Source of the DNA: Gemmatimonadota bacterium
GTDB taxonomy: Bacteria; Gemmatimonadota; Gemmatimonadetes; Longimicrobiales; RSA9
DNA: 43,679 bases
Direction: 5' to 3'
Assembly (NCBI GenBank): GCA_019347975.1
Contig: JAHWKI010000002.1
Location: 1-43,679 of the forward strand
Shown: piece after piece, positions 8,073 through 16,296 of the stretch
How positions within the stretch are numbered: position 1 is the first letter of the stretch
Layout of the letters: every line of letters starts with the position of its first letter
Program-made: the position numbers and the translations under genes
Notes under the pieces: model-generated
Database searches by the model: none
What the model saw: the letters and a program-made list of their open reading frames with translations, nothing else
Told to the model about the DNA's origin: nothing

Positions 8073-9014
8073 TCAGCTCCCCTGTCTCGTTCCAGCGGCC
8101 GCCACCGCGGCGGCGTGGTCCATCACGAAGTCCAGCGCCACGTCCAGCGCGGGCGCGGAATGGGTCAGGGCACCGACGGAGATCAGGTCGACGCCGCTCT
8201 CTGCCACCGCCCGGACGGTCGCCAGCGCAATGCCCCCGGACGCCTCGGCGAGCGCGCGGCCGCCGATGCGGTCGACCGCAGCGGCGAGCTGCCGCGGTGT
8301 CATGTTGTCGAGGAGGATGCTGTCGGCTCCCGCCTCGAGGGCCTCCGCGATCTGGTCGAGGGAATCCACCTCGATGGTGACGACGACTCCGTCCGGGAGC
8401 CTGACCCGCGCCTCATGCACCGCCCGGGCCAGCTCCACTCCCGCGGCGGTCAGGGCGGCCCGATGGTTGTCCTTGAGCATGAAGCCGTCATAGAGCCCGA
8501 ACCGGTGATTCCTGCCGCCCCCGCACCGGACCGCCCACTTCTCCAGGGCCCGGATGCCCGGAGTGGTCTTGCGGGTATCGAGGATCGCCGCGGAGGTGCC
8601 CTCGACAGCGTCGACGTAGCGGCGGGTCAGGGTGGCAATTCCGCTCAGGCGACCGACGAAGTTCAGCGCGACGCGCTCCGCCTTCAGGATCGAGCGCGCG
8701 CTCCCCTCGATCGCGAGGAGGGGCGCGCCCGCTGGCACCGCCTCACCATCGCCGGCGTGGGTCGTGATCTCGAGGGATGGGTCGAGGCTGAGGAACACCG
8801 CGCGCGCGAGCGTGATCCCGCACGCGACACCGGCGGCCCGTGCGACCATGGTCGCGCGAGCGCGCGCGCCGTCGGGGACGAGGAGATCGGTGGTGAGATC
8901 CCCCTCCCCGAGGTCCTCGGCGAGGGCCTCACGGGCAAAGCGCTCCAGCGCCTCGTGGGGCGGCGATCCACCCCTCTGTTCCATCGCCGGTTCAGGCATC
9001 GAGCTCCCGTCCAT
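8073..9014 (-). CDS. nadC: Nicotinate-nucleotide diphosphorylase (carboxylating) NadC
   Basis: A 313-residue type II phosphoribosyltransferase that converts quinolinate and PRPP to nicotinate mononucleotide, the step after NadA. Seen: EDLGEGDLTTDLL at the N-terminal domain, ERVALNFVGRLSGIAT, DTRKTTPGIRALEKWAV, GGGRNHRFGLYDGFMLKDNH, and the barrel end VDLISVGALTHS. The open frame extends further upstream, but similarity begins near the ATG at 9014; ATGs at 8999 and 8984 are alternatives. It heads the nadC-nadA operon. An 8-bp tandem array lies about 50 bases upstream. Confidence 0.95.
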   Translation of the reverse strand: MDGSSMPEPAMEQRGGSPPHEALERFAREALAEDLGEGDLTTDLLVPDGARARATMVARAAGVACGITLARAVFLSLDPSLEITTHAGDGEAVPAGAPLLAIEGSARSILKAERVALNFVGRLSGIATLTRRYVDAVEGTSAAILDTRKTTPGIRALEKWAVRCGGGRNHRFGLYDGFMLKDNHRAALTAAGVELARAVHEARVRLPDGVVVTIEVDSLDQIAEALEAGADSILLDNMTPRQLAAAVDRIGGRALAEASGGIALATVRAVAESGVDLISVGALTHSAPALDVALDFVMDHAAAVAAAGTRQGS

Positions 9015-9060
9015 GGAATTCCGGGGATAGAAACCCACAAAAGCCGATCGTGTTCCTGTA

Positions 9061-9110
9061 ACAACAGAACAACAGAACAACAGAACAACAGAACTGCGGA
9101 ACTGCAGAAC
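9061..9110. repeat. 8-bp tandem array (ACAACAGA)4 plus two diverged units
   Basis: Four perfect ACAACAGA units (9061-9092), then ACTGCGGA, ACTGCAGA and a partial unit. In the shifted phase every unit is GAAC plus four bases. It sits between the divergent nadC and propeller-lipoprotein genes. A related array (GAACGCCG phase) lies at 36943. Confidence 0.9.
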
Positions 9111-9124
9111 TCGCCCTGACCGGA

Positions 9125-9152
9125 TTGTGTCGGCGCGGCCGGTTCGTACGTT
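9125..9152 (+). promoter_or_regulatory. Candidate promoter of the propeller lipoprotein gene
   Basis: TTGTGT (9125-9130), a 16-bp spacer, TACGTT (9147-9152). A good Shine-Dalgarno (AGAGAGGAG) lies 6-14 bases before the ATG at 9188, so this gene would have a normal leader. Confidence 0.35.
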
Positions 9153-9187
9153 ACTCCGGCGGGACTCACCAGAGAGAGGAGATCGCG

Positions 9188-10096
9188 ATGAGGGGAGGCG
9201 TGGCGGTGTGTGCGGCGGTCCTCGTGGGTTGCGGGGGCGCTGGCGGCGCGGGAGACGGACCGGAGAGCGGAGATCCAAGGGCGGCCACTCCGCTGGATAC
9301 GACGGACGCGGTGGCGGCGCTGACCGGGTTCTCGGGCCCCGAGGCGGTGCGCCACGACCCGGACCAGGACGTCTGGTTCGTCGCGAACTTCGGCGCGGGC
9401 GGCGACGACCCGCGAGACGCGGACGGCTTCATCAGCCGCGTGACGGCCGCGGGTGAGGCGGAGCCCCTCCGCTTCATGGTCGGCACGGCGACGGCGCCGC
9501 TGCACATGCCGCGCGGCATGTTCATCGAGGGCGATACGCTCTGGGTGGCCGACGTGGACGGGGTTCACGGCTTTCACCGCGTGAACGGCCGGCACCTGGC
9601 GTTCATCGACTTCCGCGCGCTGGAGCCCGGCTTCCTCAACGACATTTCGGCGGCCCCGGACGGCGTGCTGTACGTGACGGATACCGGCGCGGGCGGTCGC
9701 GTGTACCGGGTGGCGGGTGGGGGAGGGCGGCCCGAGGTCGTCGTGGACTCGCTTCCGGCGCCGCCGAACGGGATCACCTGGGACGGCGACCGGGGCGCGT
9801 TCCTGCTGGCGCCCTGGGGCGACGGAGATGTGATCCGGGCGCTGAGCCCTGATGGCCTGATGGCCCCAGTGATCAGAGTGCCGGCAGGCCGATTCGACGG
9901 GATCGAGCTGGTGGACGGGGGGATGCTGCTGGCGACGCAGACGGACTCCAGCCTGTGGCTGGTGGAGGGTGCCTCGGCGCGGCGCATCATCCGGACGCGG
10001 GGCCGACCCGCGGACATCGGCTACGACGCCGGTCGCCGTCTGGTGGCGGTGCCGTACATCGCGCTGAACCGGGTGGACATCTGGGCGGTGCCGTAG
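9188..10096 (+). CDS. SMP-30/NHL-like beta-propeller lipoprotein
   Basis: A 302-residue exported protein with lipoprotein signal VAVCAAVLVGC (lipid Cys15). The body is a run of propeller blades of the SMP-30/gluconolactonase-like kind: FSGPEAVRHDPDQDVWFVAN, PRGMFIEGDTLWVADVDGVH, FLNDISAAPDGVLYVTDTG, PPNGITWDGDRGAFLLA. Such proteins are either lactonases or sensors/binding proteins; the metal ligands of true SMP-30 cannot be assigned with confidence. I set the start at 9188 by the strong Shine-Dalgarno and the signal peptide. It is convergent with serA, with only four bases between the stops. Confidence 0.85.
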   Translation: MRGGVAVCAAVLVGCGGAGGAGDGPESGDPRAATPLDTTDAVAALTGFSGPEAVRHDPDQDVWFVANFGAGGDDPRDADGFISRVTAAGEAEPLRFMVGTATAPLHMPRGMFIEGDTLWVADVDGVHGFHRVNGRHLAFIDFRALEPGFLNDISAAPDGVLYVTDTGAGGRVYRVAGGGGRPEVVVDSLPAPPNGITWDGDRGAFLLAPWGDGDVIRALSPDGLMAPVIRVPAGRFDGIELVDGGMLLATQTDSSLWLVEGASARRIIRTRGRPADIGYDAGRRLVAVPYIALNRVDIWAVP

Positions 10097-10100
10097 CGGC

Positions 10101-11693
10101 TCAGCCCAGCTGGACCTGGCGGGCGCTGAGGACATCGGGGAGCCGGCCGAGGGCGGCCAGCAGCTCGGGGGGCAGCTTGCCGTCCACGGCGATGGCCGCG
10201 AGCGCCTCCCCGCCGGCCTCGAGGCGGCCCTGGTGGTACTCGGCGATGTTCACGCCGGCCTCGCCCAGCAAGGTCCCGACGCGGCCGATGACGCCGGGGA
10301 CATCGCGGTTGCGGAGGATCACGAGGACGCCGGAGGGGCGGATGTCGACCGGATAGGCGTTGATCCGAACGATGCGCGGGTGGTCGCCACGGAGAGCGCC
10401 GGCCACGCGGGTCTCCATGCCGCCGCCGGCCAGCCGCAGCTCGAGGTGCTCGGCGTAATCCGCATGGGGGCGCAGGAGCACACGGCTGATTCGAATGCCG
10501 CGGGACTCGGCCAGGTGGAGCGAGTTGACGAGGTTCACACCGCCGCGGCCGACGATGTCGGTGAGCATGCCGACGAGGGCGGCGGCGGCGATGGGGCGGA
10601 GCGCATCCTCGGCGGTCTCGCCGGCGTAGCGGACCTCGACGGCCTGGACCGCTCCTGCGAGGGCCCGGCCGAGCTCACCCAGACGGGTGGCGAGCTCCAG
10701 GAGCGGACGCAGTCGCCGCATCAGCTCGCTCCCCACCGCGGGCGCATTCACGGCGCGGGAGAAGTCCTCGTGGAGGAGCGCGTCGCGGACGGACTCGGCG
10801 GCCTCGAAGGCGACGTTGTGCTGGGCCTCCTCGGTCGCCGCGCCGAGGTGGGGAGTGAGAACGACGGAGTCCACGGAGCGGAGGGGGTGGTCGGCGGGGA
10901 GCGGCTCGTCGGTGAACACGTCCAGGGCCGCGCCGGCCAGGCGACCCTCGTTCAGCGCGTTCAGGAGCGCCTCCTCGTCGAGGACGCCGCCTCTGGCCGC
11001 GTTGACGATGATGGCGCCGGGCTTGAGCAGCGCGAGGCGCTCGGCGCCGATGAGGTTCGCGGTCGCGTCGGTCAGGGGGACGTGGAGGGACACGATGTCG
11101 GCGGTGCGGAGCAGGTCGTCCAGCGTGGCGGTCTTCACCCCCAGCTGTTTCGCCCGCTCCTCCTGGAGAAACGGGTCGTAGGCGATGACGCGCATGCCGA
11201 ACGCCTTCGCCCGTCGCGCGACCTCTCCGCCGATCCGGCCGGCGCCCACCAGACCCAGCGTCTTCCCGTGGACCTCCGAGCCCTTGAAGGTCTTCCGGTC
11301 CCACTCGCCCCGCCGCATGGAGCGGTCGGCGGCGCCGACCTTCCTCACCGCGGCGAGGAGGAGCGCCATCGTGAGCTCCGCCGCCGAGATCGTGTTCCCG
11401 GAGGGCGCATTGAAGACGGCGATCCCCTTCTCCGTTGCGGCGGCCACGTCGATGTTGTCGACACCAACGCCTGCCCGGCCAATGACGCGCAGCCGCGTGG
11501 TGCGAGCCAGGGACTCGCGCGTGATGGTGGTGCTGGAGCGGATGATGACGGCGTCGACGCCCGCCAGGGCATCGGCGAGGGCGTCACCCTCGAGGCCGGT
11601 GGACTCGATGAGCTCGAAGCGGTCATCCTGGAGCGGCCCGAGACCGGAGGCGGGGATCTTGTCCGCCAGGAGGATGCGCAGCCGGTCAGCCAT
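10101..11693 (-). CDS. serA: D-3-phosphoglycerate dehydrogenase SerA
   Basis: A 530-residue NAD-dependent dehydrogenase that oxidises 3-phosphoglycerate to phosphohydroxypyruvate, the first step of serine synthesis. It is the long form: catalytic and Rossmann domains (GLVGAGRIGGEVARRAKAFG; NAARGGVLDEEAL; DEPLP; LTPHLGAAT), then an intervening allosteric domain and a C-terminal ACT domain (GVLVILRNRDVPGVIGRVGT), which usually gives feedback control by serine. The ATG at 11693 overlaps the end of the aminotransferase gene by eight bases, indicating translational coupling. It is the last gene of a four-gene run. Confidence 0.96.
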   Translation of the reverse strand: MADRLRILLADKIPASGLGPLQDDRFELIESTGLEGDALADALAGVDAVIIRSSTTITRESLARTTRLRVIGRAGVGVDNIDVAAATEKGIAVFNAPSGNTISAAELTMALLLAAVRKVGAADRSMRRGEWDRKTFKGSEVHGKTLGLVGAGRIGGEVARRAKAFGMRVIAYDPFLQEERAKQLGVKTATLDDLLRTADIVSLHVPLTDATANLIGAERLALLKPGAIIVNAARGGVLDEEALLNALNEGRLAGAALDVFTDEPLPADHPLRSVDSVVLTPHLGAATEEAQHNVAFEAAESVRDALLHEDFSRAVNAPAVGSELMRRLRPLLELATRLGELGRALAGAVQAVEVRYAGETAEDALRPIAAAALVGMLTDIVGRGGVNLVNSLHLAESRGIRISRVLLRPHADYAEHLELRLAGGGMETRVAGALRGDHPRIVRINAYPVDIRPSGVLVILRNRDVPGVIGRVGTLLGEAGVNIAEYHQGRLEAGGEALAAIAVDGKLPPELLAALGRLPDVLSARQVQLG

Positions 11694-12792
11694 GCGGCGC
11701 GAGAACCTCCGCGAATACATCGGAGAGGATGTCGAGCAGCGCGTCGAGCTCCTGCACCGTATGGTCCCCCATGTGGCCGATCCGGATCATGGCGTCCTTC
11801 GCCTTTCCGTAACCGGGTGCGATGACGAATCCGCGGGCATGGACCGCGGCACAGACGTCCGTGGCCCTGACACCTTCGGGGACCGTCACGCAGGTGACGG
11901 TCGGTGAGCGGTAGCCCTCCGGCGCCAGAATGTCCACGCCGTAGCCCTGGTCGCGCATCTCCGCGACCCACGCGTACGTCCGCTCGGCCATGGCGTCATG
12001 GCGGGCCCAGCGGTTCTCCACGCCTTCGCGAACGATGGCCTCCATCTGCACCGCCGCGGCGTACATGAGGGACACCGCCGGGGTGTTGGGCGTCTGGCTC
12101 TTCTCCAGGTTGCGTTCGAACTCCAGCACGTCGAAGTAGAGGCCGCGCCGGTCGTTGGCCGCGGCGCGCTCCAGCACGGCCGGCTGCGCGACGCCGAACG
12201 CCAGGCCCGGCGGCAGCGCGAACGACTTCTGCGACCCCGTGGCAACGAAGTCCAGCTCCCAGCCATCGGTCTCCACCCGCGCGCCGGCCATCGAGCTGAC
12301 CGTGTCAACGCACACCATGGCGCCGTACTCGTGGGCGACCCGGGCGAGGGCCTCGAGCGGGTTGAGGACCCCGGTCGACGTCTCCGAGTGACAGATGGTC
12401 ACCGTGTCGAAGTCGCCTCCCGCCATGGCGTCGCCAAGCTGCTCCGGCGTGTGGGGCTCGCCCCACCCGACATCGAGGCGCACCAGCTCCACGCCGCACA
12501 GCTCGGCGATGCGGGCGAACCGCTCGCTGAAGGCGCCGTTTACGAGCGAGAGGACGCGGCGCCGGGCGACGCTCCGGATCCCCATCTCCATCATCCCGGT
12601 CCCCGATGCGGGAGCGACATAGACGGGGCGTCCGGTGCGGAACACCTGCTGGAGGCCCGGCTGGATCCGCTCCATGACCGCTTCCATCTCGACGGTGCGG
12701 TGGCCGATCATGGGTCCGAGCATGGCCTCGAGGACTTCGCGGCGAACCTCGGTGGGCCCGGGGAGGAAGAAACGGCCGAACGAGCTGGTCAT
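11686..12792 (-). CDS. Class V aminotransferase (serine-pyruvate/alanine-glyoxylate type), likely acting as phosphoserine transaminase
   Basis: A 368-residue PLP enzyme of the aminotransferase class V group. The start FFLPGPTEV, the pocket VYVAPASGTGMMEM, CHSETSTGVLNPL, CVDTVSSMAG and the PLP lysine Lys189 in TGSQKSFALPPG are all visible. The family includes serine-pyruvate and alanine-glyoxylate aminotransferases, and in some bacteria and archaea phosphoserine transaminases unrelated in detail to the standard SerC. It sits between a SerB-like phosphatase gene (14 bases) and serA (8-base overlap), so I infer that it makes phosphoserine from phosphohydroxypyruvate. Biochemical specificity cannot be read from the sequence. 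A Shine-Dalgarno-like CAGGAAT precedes the start. Confidence 0.92.
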   Translation of the reverse strand: MTSSFGRFFLPGPTEVRREVLEAMLGPMIGHRTVEMEAVMERIQPGLQQVFRTGRPVYVAPASGTGMMEMGIRSVARRRVLSLVNGAFSERFARIAELCGVELVRLDVGWGEPHTPEQLGDAMAGGDFDTVTICHSETSTGVLNPLEALARVAHEYGAMVCVDTVSSMAGARVETDGWELDFVATGSQKSFALPPGLAFGVAQPAVLERAAANDRRGLYFDVLEFERNLEKSQTPNTPAVSLMYAAAVQMEAIVREGVENRWARHDAMAERTYAWVAEMRDQGYGVDILAPEGYRSPTVTCVTVPEGVRATDVCAAVHARGFVIAPGYGKAKDAMIRIGHMGDHTVQELDALLDILSDVFAEVLAPHG

Positions 12793-12806
12793 GTGCTATT
12801 CCTGCG

Positions 12807-13544
12807 TCAGCGCCATTCGAAGGCGCCGTCTGCGATCAGGTCAGTGCCCTTCCTAAATACGTCGCGAACGGATTCATGGTCGGGGTCCTCGTCGCCGAGC
12901 GCAAGCGGCACCAGCGGCGCCAGCGAGCGCGAGCGGAGGACGACGGGCGCGACGCTGAGGACCGCGGGCCTTGCGACCACCCCGGCGTATGCCACGAACA
13001 GGTCCACCTCATGGCGCGCCTCCAGATCGGTGGCTCCGTCCCCGACGAGGAGCACGGGTCCGGGTATGGGGGAGGGGGCGGCTCTCCAGGCGCGCACGAT
13101 CTCCGCCTTCCCGCCCGCGCGAGCGGCCGGGTGGAGGGCGTCGTGGCCGGCCCACGAGCCATCCTCGTGGAATCGAACGGGGACGGCGGCGACGGCGTCG
13201 TCGGGGAGAGCGAGGTGGCGGGCGAGGCCGAGCACGGCCGGGAGGAGCCCGCCGGAGACGATGCGGATGGCGACACCCGCGGTCCTGAGCGCGGCCACCG
13301 TTGCGGCCGCGTCGTCCACGAGGGCGTCGATATAGAGAGGCACCAGGTCGTCGACGGCCTGGCGAGAAGGCCTGATCAGGTCCAGCCGGCGGCCGTACAC
13401 CTCCTCCAGCGGGACCTCGCCGCGCATCGCGGCGTCGGTCAGGGCGGTCACCTCGTGACGGCGGTCCGCGGCGAGCTCCTCTATCCCCTCCAGACCGCAG
13501 AGGGTGGAGTCGCAGTCGAAGACGACGGTGCGGTAGCCGCTCAC
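12807..13544 (-). CDS. serB: HAD-family phosphatase, SerB-like
   Basis: About 245 residues from a GTG start. The HAD nucleophile motif FDCDSTL (Asp10, with acid/base Asp12) lies at the N-terminus, motif II is in IRIVSGGLLPAV, and LVGDGATDLEA is the Mg-binding motif IV. The pattern CDSTLCGLEGIEELA is typical of phosphoserine phosphatases. I chose GTG at 13544 because it overlaps the upstream stop as GTGA; an ATG at 13619 would give 270 residues but overlap the methyltransferase gene by 79 bases. With the aminotransferase and SerA it completes the phosphorylated serine pathway. Confidence 0.85.
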   Translation of the reverse strand: MSGYRTVVFDCDSTLCGLEGIEELAADRRHEVTALTDAAMRGEVPLEEVYGRRLDLIRPSRQAVDDLVPLYIDALVDDAAATVAALRTAGVAIRIVSGGLLPAVLGLARHLALPDDAVAAVPVRFHEDGSWAGHDALHPAARAGGKAEIVRAWRAAPSPIPGPVLLVGDGATDLEARHEVDLFVAYAGVVARPAVLSVAPVVLRSRSLAPLVPLALGDEDPDHESVRDVFRKGTDLIADGAFEWR

Positions 13545-14374
13545 GTGGGGAGGCGCAGGAGCCAGCCCCCCTTCCCACCGGGGAGGTATCGGATCCGGGC
13601 GTTCAGGCGACGTCGCCATTCGAACGCGGCGCGGCGCTCGGCGGGGCGATCCCCGTCATCCATCAGGATCGTGGCGCCGGGCCTCAGCCGGTCCCGGAGC
13701 AGGGGGACGGCCGGCCAGCGCGCCTCGGGACCGAACAGGTCGGGCGGCCCGTCCACGATCAGGAGGTCGATGCGGGCGGGCAGCGCGGCCTCGAACGCCT
13801 CGCCGGAATACCACGGCAGGTTCCTGCCCTCCACGGCCCGTTCGACGACCGGGGCGTGGACGACCGTCGCGCGATGCCCGAGCTCCTCACGAGCGATCCA
13901 CTCCCGGGTCCGCCGCGCGTACTCGCCGAGGTGGTCCACGGCCAGCACGTGGCCACGGCCCAGGCTCTCGAGCCGCCGGGCGATCAGGAGCGTCGAGTGC
14001 CCGGATCCCAGCTCGACGATGGACTCCGGCCCCTCGTCCACGGCGGAAAGGAGCTGCTCGGCGAAGAGCGCATCCATGGCGAACGGGTCGTGGGCCAGGA
14101 GCCTGTCGCCGGTGAACGGCCGGATGTTGTGGAGGGCCCGCGCCTCGCGTGTAATCCGGTCGCCCAGCTGCTGGAGCGCGGCCAGGGGGAGCGCCAGAGC
14201 CAGGAAGCCGAACAGACCGGCCCAGAGGGAGGCGAAGGAGGCGCCGAAATCGAGGGCGGAAGCGGTCAGGGCGAGGAGCGCGCCGCCCAGCAGGCCGGCG
14301 AGGAGGGGCAGCCCGGGCGAGCCCCACGTGCGGTTGGACTTGCGGATCTGCCGCCAGCGCTGGTTGCGAGCCAT
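13541..14374 (-). CDS. Membrane-anchored class I SAM-dependent methyltransferase
   Basis: 277 residues: a basic N-terminus, two hydrophobic helices (about 22-42 and 48-68), then a Rossmann-type methyltransferase domain with motif I VELGSGHSTLL (from Glu121), AVDHLGEY, and LLIVDGPPDLFG. It resembles the Methyltransf_24 group, whose members act on small molecules or sugars. It heads the serine operon, and the phosphatase start overlaps its stop by four bases, but no link to serine is known. It may only share the promoter, or it may draw on the one-carbon supply that serine feeds. The substrate is unknown. Confidence 0.78.
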   Translation of the reverse strand: MARNQRWRQIRKSNRTWGSPGLPLLAGLLGGALLALTASALDFGASFASLWAGLFGFLALALPLAALQQLGDRITREARALHNIRPFTGDRLLAHDPFAMDALFAEQLLSAVDEGPESIVELGSGHSTLLIARRLESLGRGHVLAVDHLGEYARRTREWIAREELGHRATVVHAPVVERAVEGRNLPWYSGEAFEAALPARIDLLIVDGPPDLFGPEARWPAVPLLRDRLRPGATILMDDGDRPAERRAAFEWRRRLNARIRYLPGGKGGWLLRLPT

Positions 14375-14457
14375 GGCGGCAAGCTGTCGGTCGCGCGGGA
14401 GGGGCGCAACGGCGGCAGGGTCAGCTCCGTGACCCCTTCAGCGCCGGTGGAGCCCGC

Positions 14458-15210
14458 TCACACGGCCTCCTCGAGGACCCCGCCGAAGCGGCGCTCACGG
14501 CCCCGGAACTCCTGGACGGCCCGCCTCAACTCGGTCTCCTCGAAATCCGGCCACAACGTCGGCGAGAAGAAGAGCTCGGCGTACGCGCATTCCCAGAGAA
14601 GGAAATCGCTCAGCCGCTGCTCACCGCCCGTCCGGATCAGGAGGTCGACATCACGGACCGGCATGCCGCCGCCCTCGGCGGCACCCATGCAGCTCCGGAA
14701 GGTCTCCCGACAGAAGGGAGCCGCCTCGCTGTCCGTGTCCGCGCAGCCCGCCGCCTGCTGCGCGGCCATGGCGGCGGCTCGAACGATGACGTCCCGGGCG
14801 GAGTAGTCGACCGCCAGCCGCAGGACGAGTCCGTCGTTCGCCGCGCTGGCCTCCTCCGCCCTACGGATCTCACGGACCAGACGCGCCGAGAGGCGGTCGC
14901 GCCGGCCCACCACGACCAGACGGACATTGTTGTCGATGAGGCGTTCGGTCTCGCGGCGGAGGTATTCCATGAAGAGCGTCATCACGCCGCGAACCTCGTC
15001 GCGGGGACGGCTCCAGTTGTCCGACGAAAACGCGTACAGGGTCAGCAGGCCGACGCCCGACACGGGGTCGGCGCACGCCTCGACCACACGGCGCACGGCC
15101 TTCGCACCCTCGCGGTGCCCCACTCCCCGGGGCATCCCGCGACGCCTCGCCCACCGGCCGTTGCCATCCATGATGATGGCGACGTGGAGGTCGGTCTCGG
15201 TTTCTCTCAT
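14458..15210 (-). CDS. uppS: Isoprenyl transferase (undecaprenyl diphosphate synthase family)
   Basis: A 250-residue cis-prenyltransferase that extends farnesyl diphosphate with isopentenyl diphosphate to make the C55 carrier lipid for peptidoglycan and LPS. Seen: [14 protein letters not shown] with catalytic Asp15, [13 protein letters not shown], and the C-terminal [20 protein letters not shown] with the Arg/Ser pyrophosphate ligands. A 20-25 residue stretch with two Cys (about 165-185) is an insertion before the last conserved block. Usual partners (cdsA, dxr, frr) are not next to it. Confidence 0.95.
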   Translation of the reverse strand: MRETETDLHVAIIMDGNGRWARRRGMPRGVGHREGAKAVRRVVEACADPVSGVGLLTLYAFSSDNWSRPRDEVRGVMTLFMEYLRRETERLIDNNVRLVVVGRRDRLSARLVREIRRAEEASAANDGLVLRLAVDYSARDVIVRAAAMAAQQAAGCADTDSEAAPFCRETFRSCMGAAEGGGMPVRDVDLLIRTGGEQRLSDFLLWECAYAELFFSPTLWPDFEETELRRAVQEFRGRERRFGGVLEEAV

Positions 15211-15262
15211 GTCACGGCCGTGCGACGCGCGCCACCATGGCGCCGACGCGGTTGCAGGTTCA

Positions 15263-15628
15263 TCATTCGCGCACCGCCCGGATCAGCGCTTCCATGTGCG
15301 ACAGGTATCCTTCCAGTGCCACCCGTCCGTTCGGCGTAAGCCGGTACTCGGTCCGTGGCACCCGCCCCTGGTAGCCCTTGAGGCATTCCAGGTACCCCGC
15401 ATCCTCGAGCTTTCGCGCGTGCGCGCTCAGGTTGCCATCCGTCACTCCCAGTAGCGCCTTGAGATCGTTGAACGTCAGCGTTTCGTTCACCGCCAGCGCA
15501 CTGACGATCCCGAGCCTCACCCGCTCGTGGACCAGGCGGTCCAGGTCTCCCGGGGAGGCGTCCGCCAGCCCTGGTACGCCGGTCAGCCCAGACACCGGCT
15601 CCTCGTTCTGCGCCCGGGGCTTACCCAC
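15263..15628 (-). CDS. Winged-helix transcriptional regulator paired with a membrane protein
   Basis: A 121-residue winged-helix DNA-binding protein (HTH at about 45-80: [20 protein letters not shown], wing ...[14 protein letters not shown]). It resembles the small MarR/ArsR-like 'winged helix DNA-binding domain' regulators. The GTG start overlaps the stop of the membrane protein gene by eight bases, so the two are translated together. Such pairs often regulate their own promoter; the promoter at 16230 is the natural target. No effector-binding cysteines or ligand domain are visible. Confidence 0.85.
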   Translation of the reverse strand: MGKPRAQNEEPVSGLTGVPGLADASPGDLDRLVHERVRLGIVSALAVNETLTFNDLKALLGVTDGNLSAHARKLEDAGYLECLKGYQGRVPRTEYRLTPNGRVALEGYLSHMEALIRAVRE

Positions 15629-16229
15629 CGTACCGCCTCCAGACGATCGCCCCGAAGATGATGTGCAGACCCCCGAGCCCCAGCCCCAGCAGCACCTCCC
15701 CCGTCACCGGCACCAGCAGCGCCACCGTACCGAGCAGGATGAACGCCGCCCCCATCAGGGGGATCGCCCGCACGGAGTACGCGCCGCCCGTCATCACCCC
15801 GGCGCCGTACAGGGATAGCCAGATCCCCGGGAGCAGGCCGTAGCTGCCGCCCAGCCAGATCGCCACCGTCAGCACCGCGCCTACCGCCATCGGGGGCGCG
15901 AAGGCCAGGATCAGCTTGCGTCCGGTGTGAGACCGAAGCGGCACCCCCATGGACCGCGCCTTCCGGGCCGTCATCCCCACCGACAGCACGCCCGCGAGGA
16001 GCAGCTCGGCCAGCCACACGGCGAACCACCGCTCCTGCGTAGGCTGCGCCGCCGCGATCAATGTCGCGCCGATCGCCGTGACGCCGACCAGCACGTACCC
16101 GGAGCCGGAGATGGCCGTGAAGGAGGTGGCCCGCTCCATGGTCTCGCGGATGAAGCGCAGGTTCTCGGCGGCGCGCTCGTGCAGCGCGAGGTCGGGCCGG
16201 TCAGCGGATTTCGACAGTCGAGCGTTCAT
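15621..16229 (-). CDS. Multi-pass membrane protein coupled to a winged-helix regulator
   Basis: A 202-residue protein with a polar N-terminal 30 residues (LHERAAENLRFIRETMERAT) and about six hydrophobic helices from residue 40 onward. I do not recognise a named family. The N-terminal stretch is reminiscent of membrane proteins found next to winged-helix regulators in Gemmatimonadota and Acidobacteria. It has no Shine-Dalgarno: the ATG lies seven bases after a strong -10 (see promoter), so the mRNA is predicted to be leaderless. The likely role is a stress- or ligand-responsive membrane component controlled by its partner. Confidence 0.8.
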   Translation of the reverse strand: MNARLSKSADRPDLALHERAAENLRFIRETMERATSFTAISGSGYVLVGVTAIGATLIAAAQPTQERWFAVWLAELLLAGVLSVGMTARKARSMGVPLRSHTGRKLILAFAPPMAVGAVLTVAIWLGGSYGLLPGIWLSLYGAGVMTGGAYSVRAIPLMGAAFILLGTVALLVPVTGEVLLGLGLGGLHIIFGAIVWRRYGG

Positions 16230-16266
16230 GGTGAGGAGGATAGCGGCTGCGCTCCTCCTCTGTCAA
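16230..16266 (-). promoter_or_regulatory. Consensus sigma70-type promoter predicting a leaderless mRNA
   Basis: On the minus strand: TTGACA (16266-16261), an 18-bp spacer, TATCCT (16242-16237), seven bases, then ATG at 16229. The -35 is a perfect consensus. This is the cleanest example of the layout shared with 1863, 30002 and 42618. Confidence 0.7.
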
Positions 16267-16296
16267 GTACTTTGCCCGGTAAAGGAGGCGCGGGCG

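Noticed and set aside
9061-9110. The octamer array as a CRISPR array or as a coding repeat (it is open in more than one frame)
   Set aside because: No spacers between units and a unit of only 8 bp; the open frames are a by-product of the repeat.
10233-11825. A 530-codon plus-strand frame opposite serA
   Set aside because: Antisense shadow; serA is complete and full of motifs on the other strand.
14418-14435. GGGTCA-GCTCCG-TGACCC hairpin between uppS and the methyltransferase gene as a terminator
   Set aside because: Six-base stem without a T-tract on either strand; could be chance.
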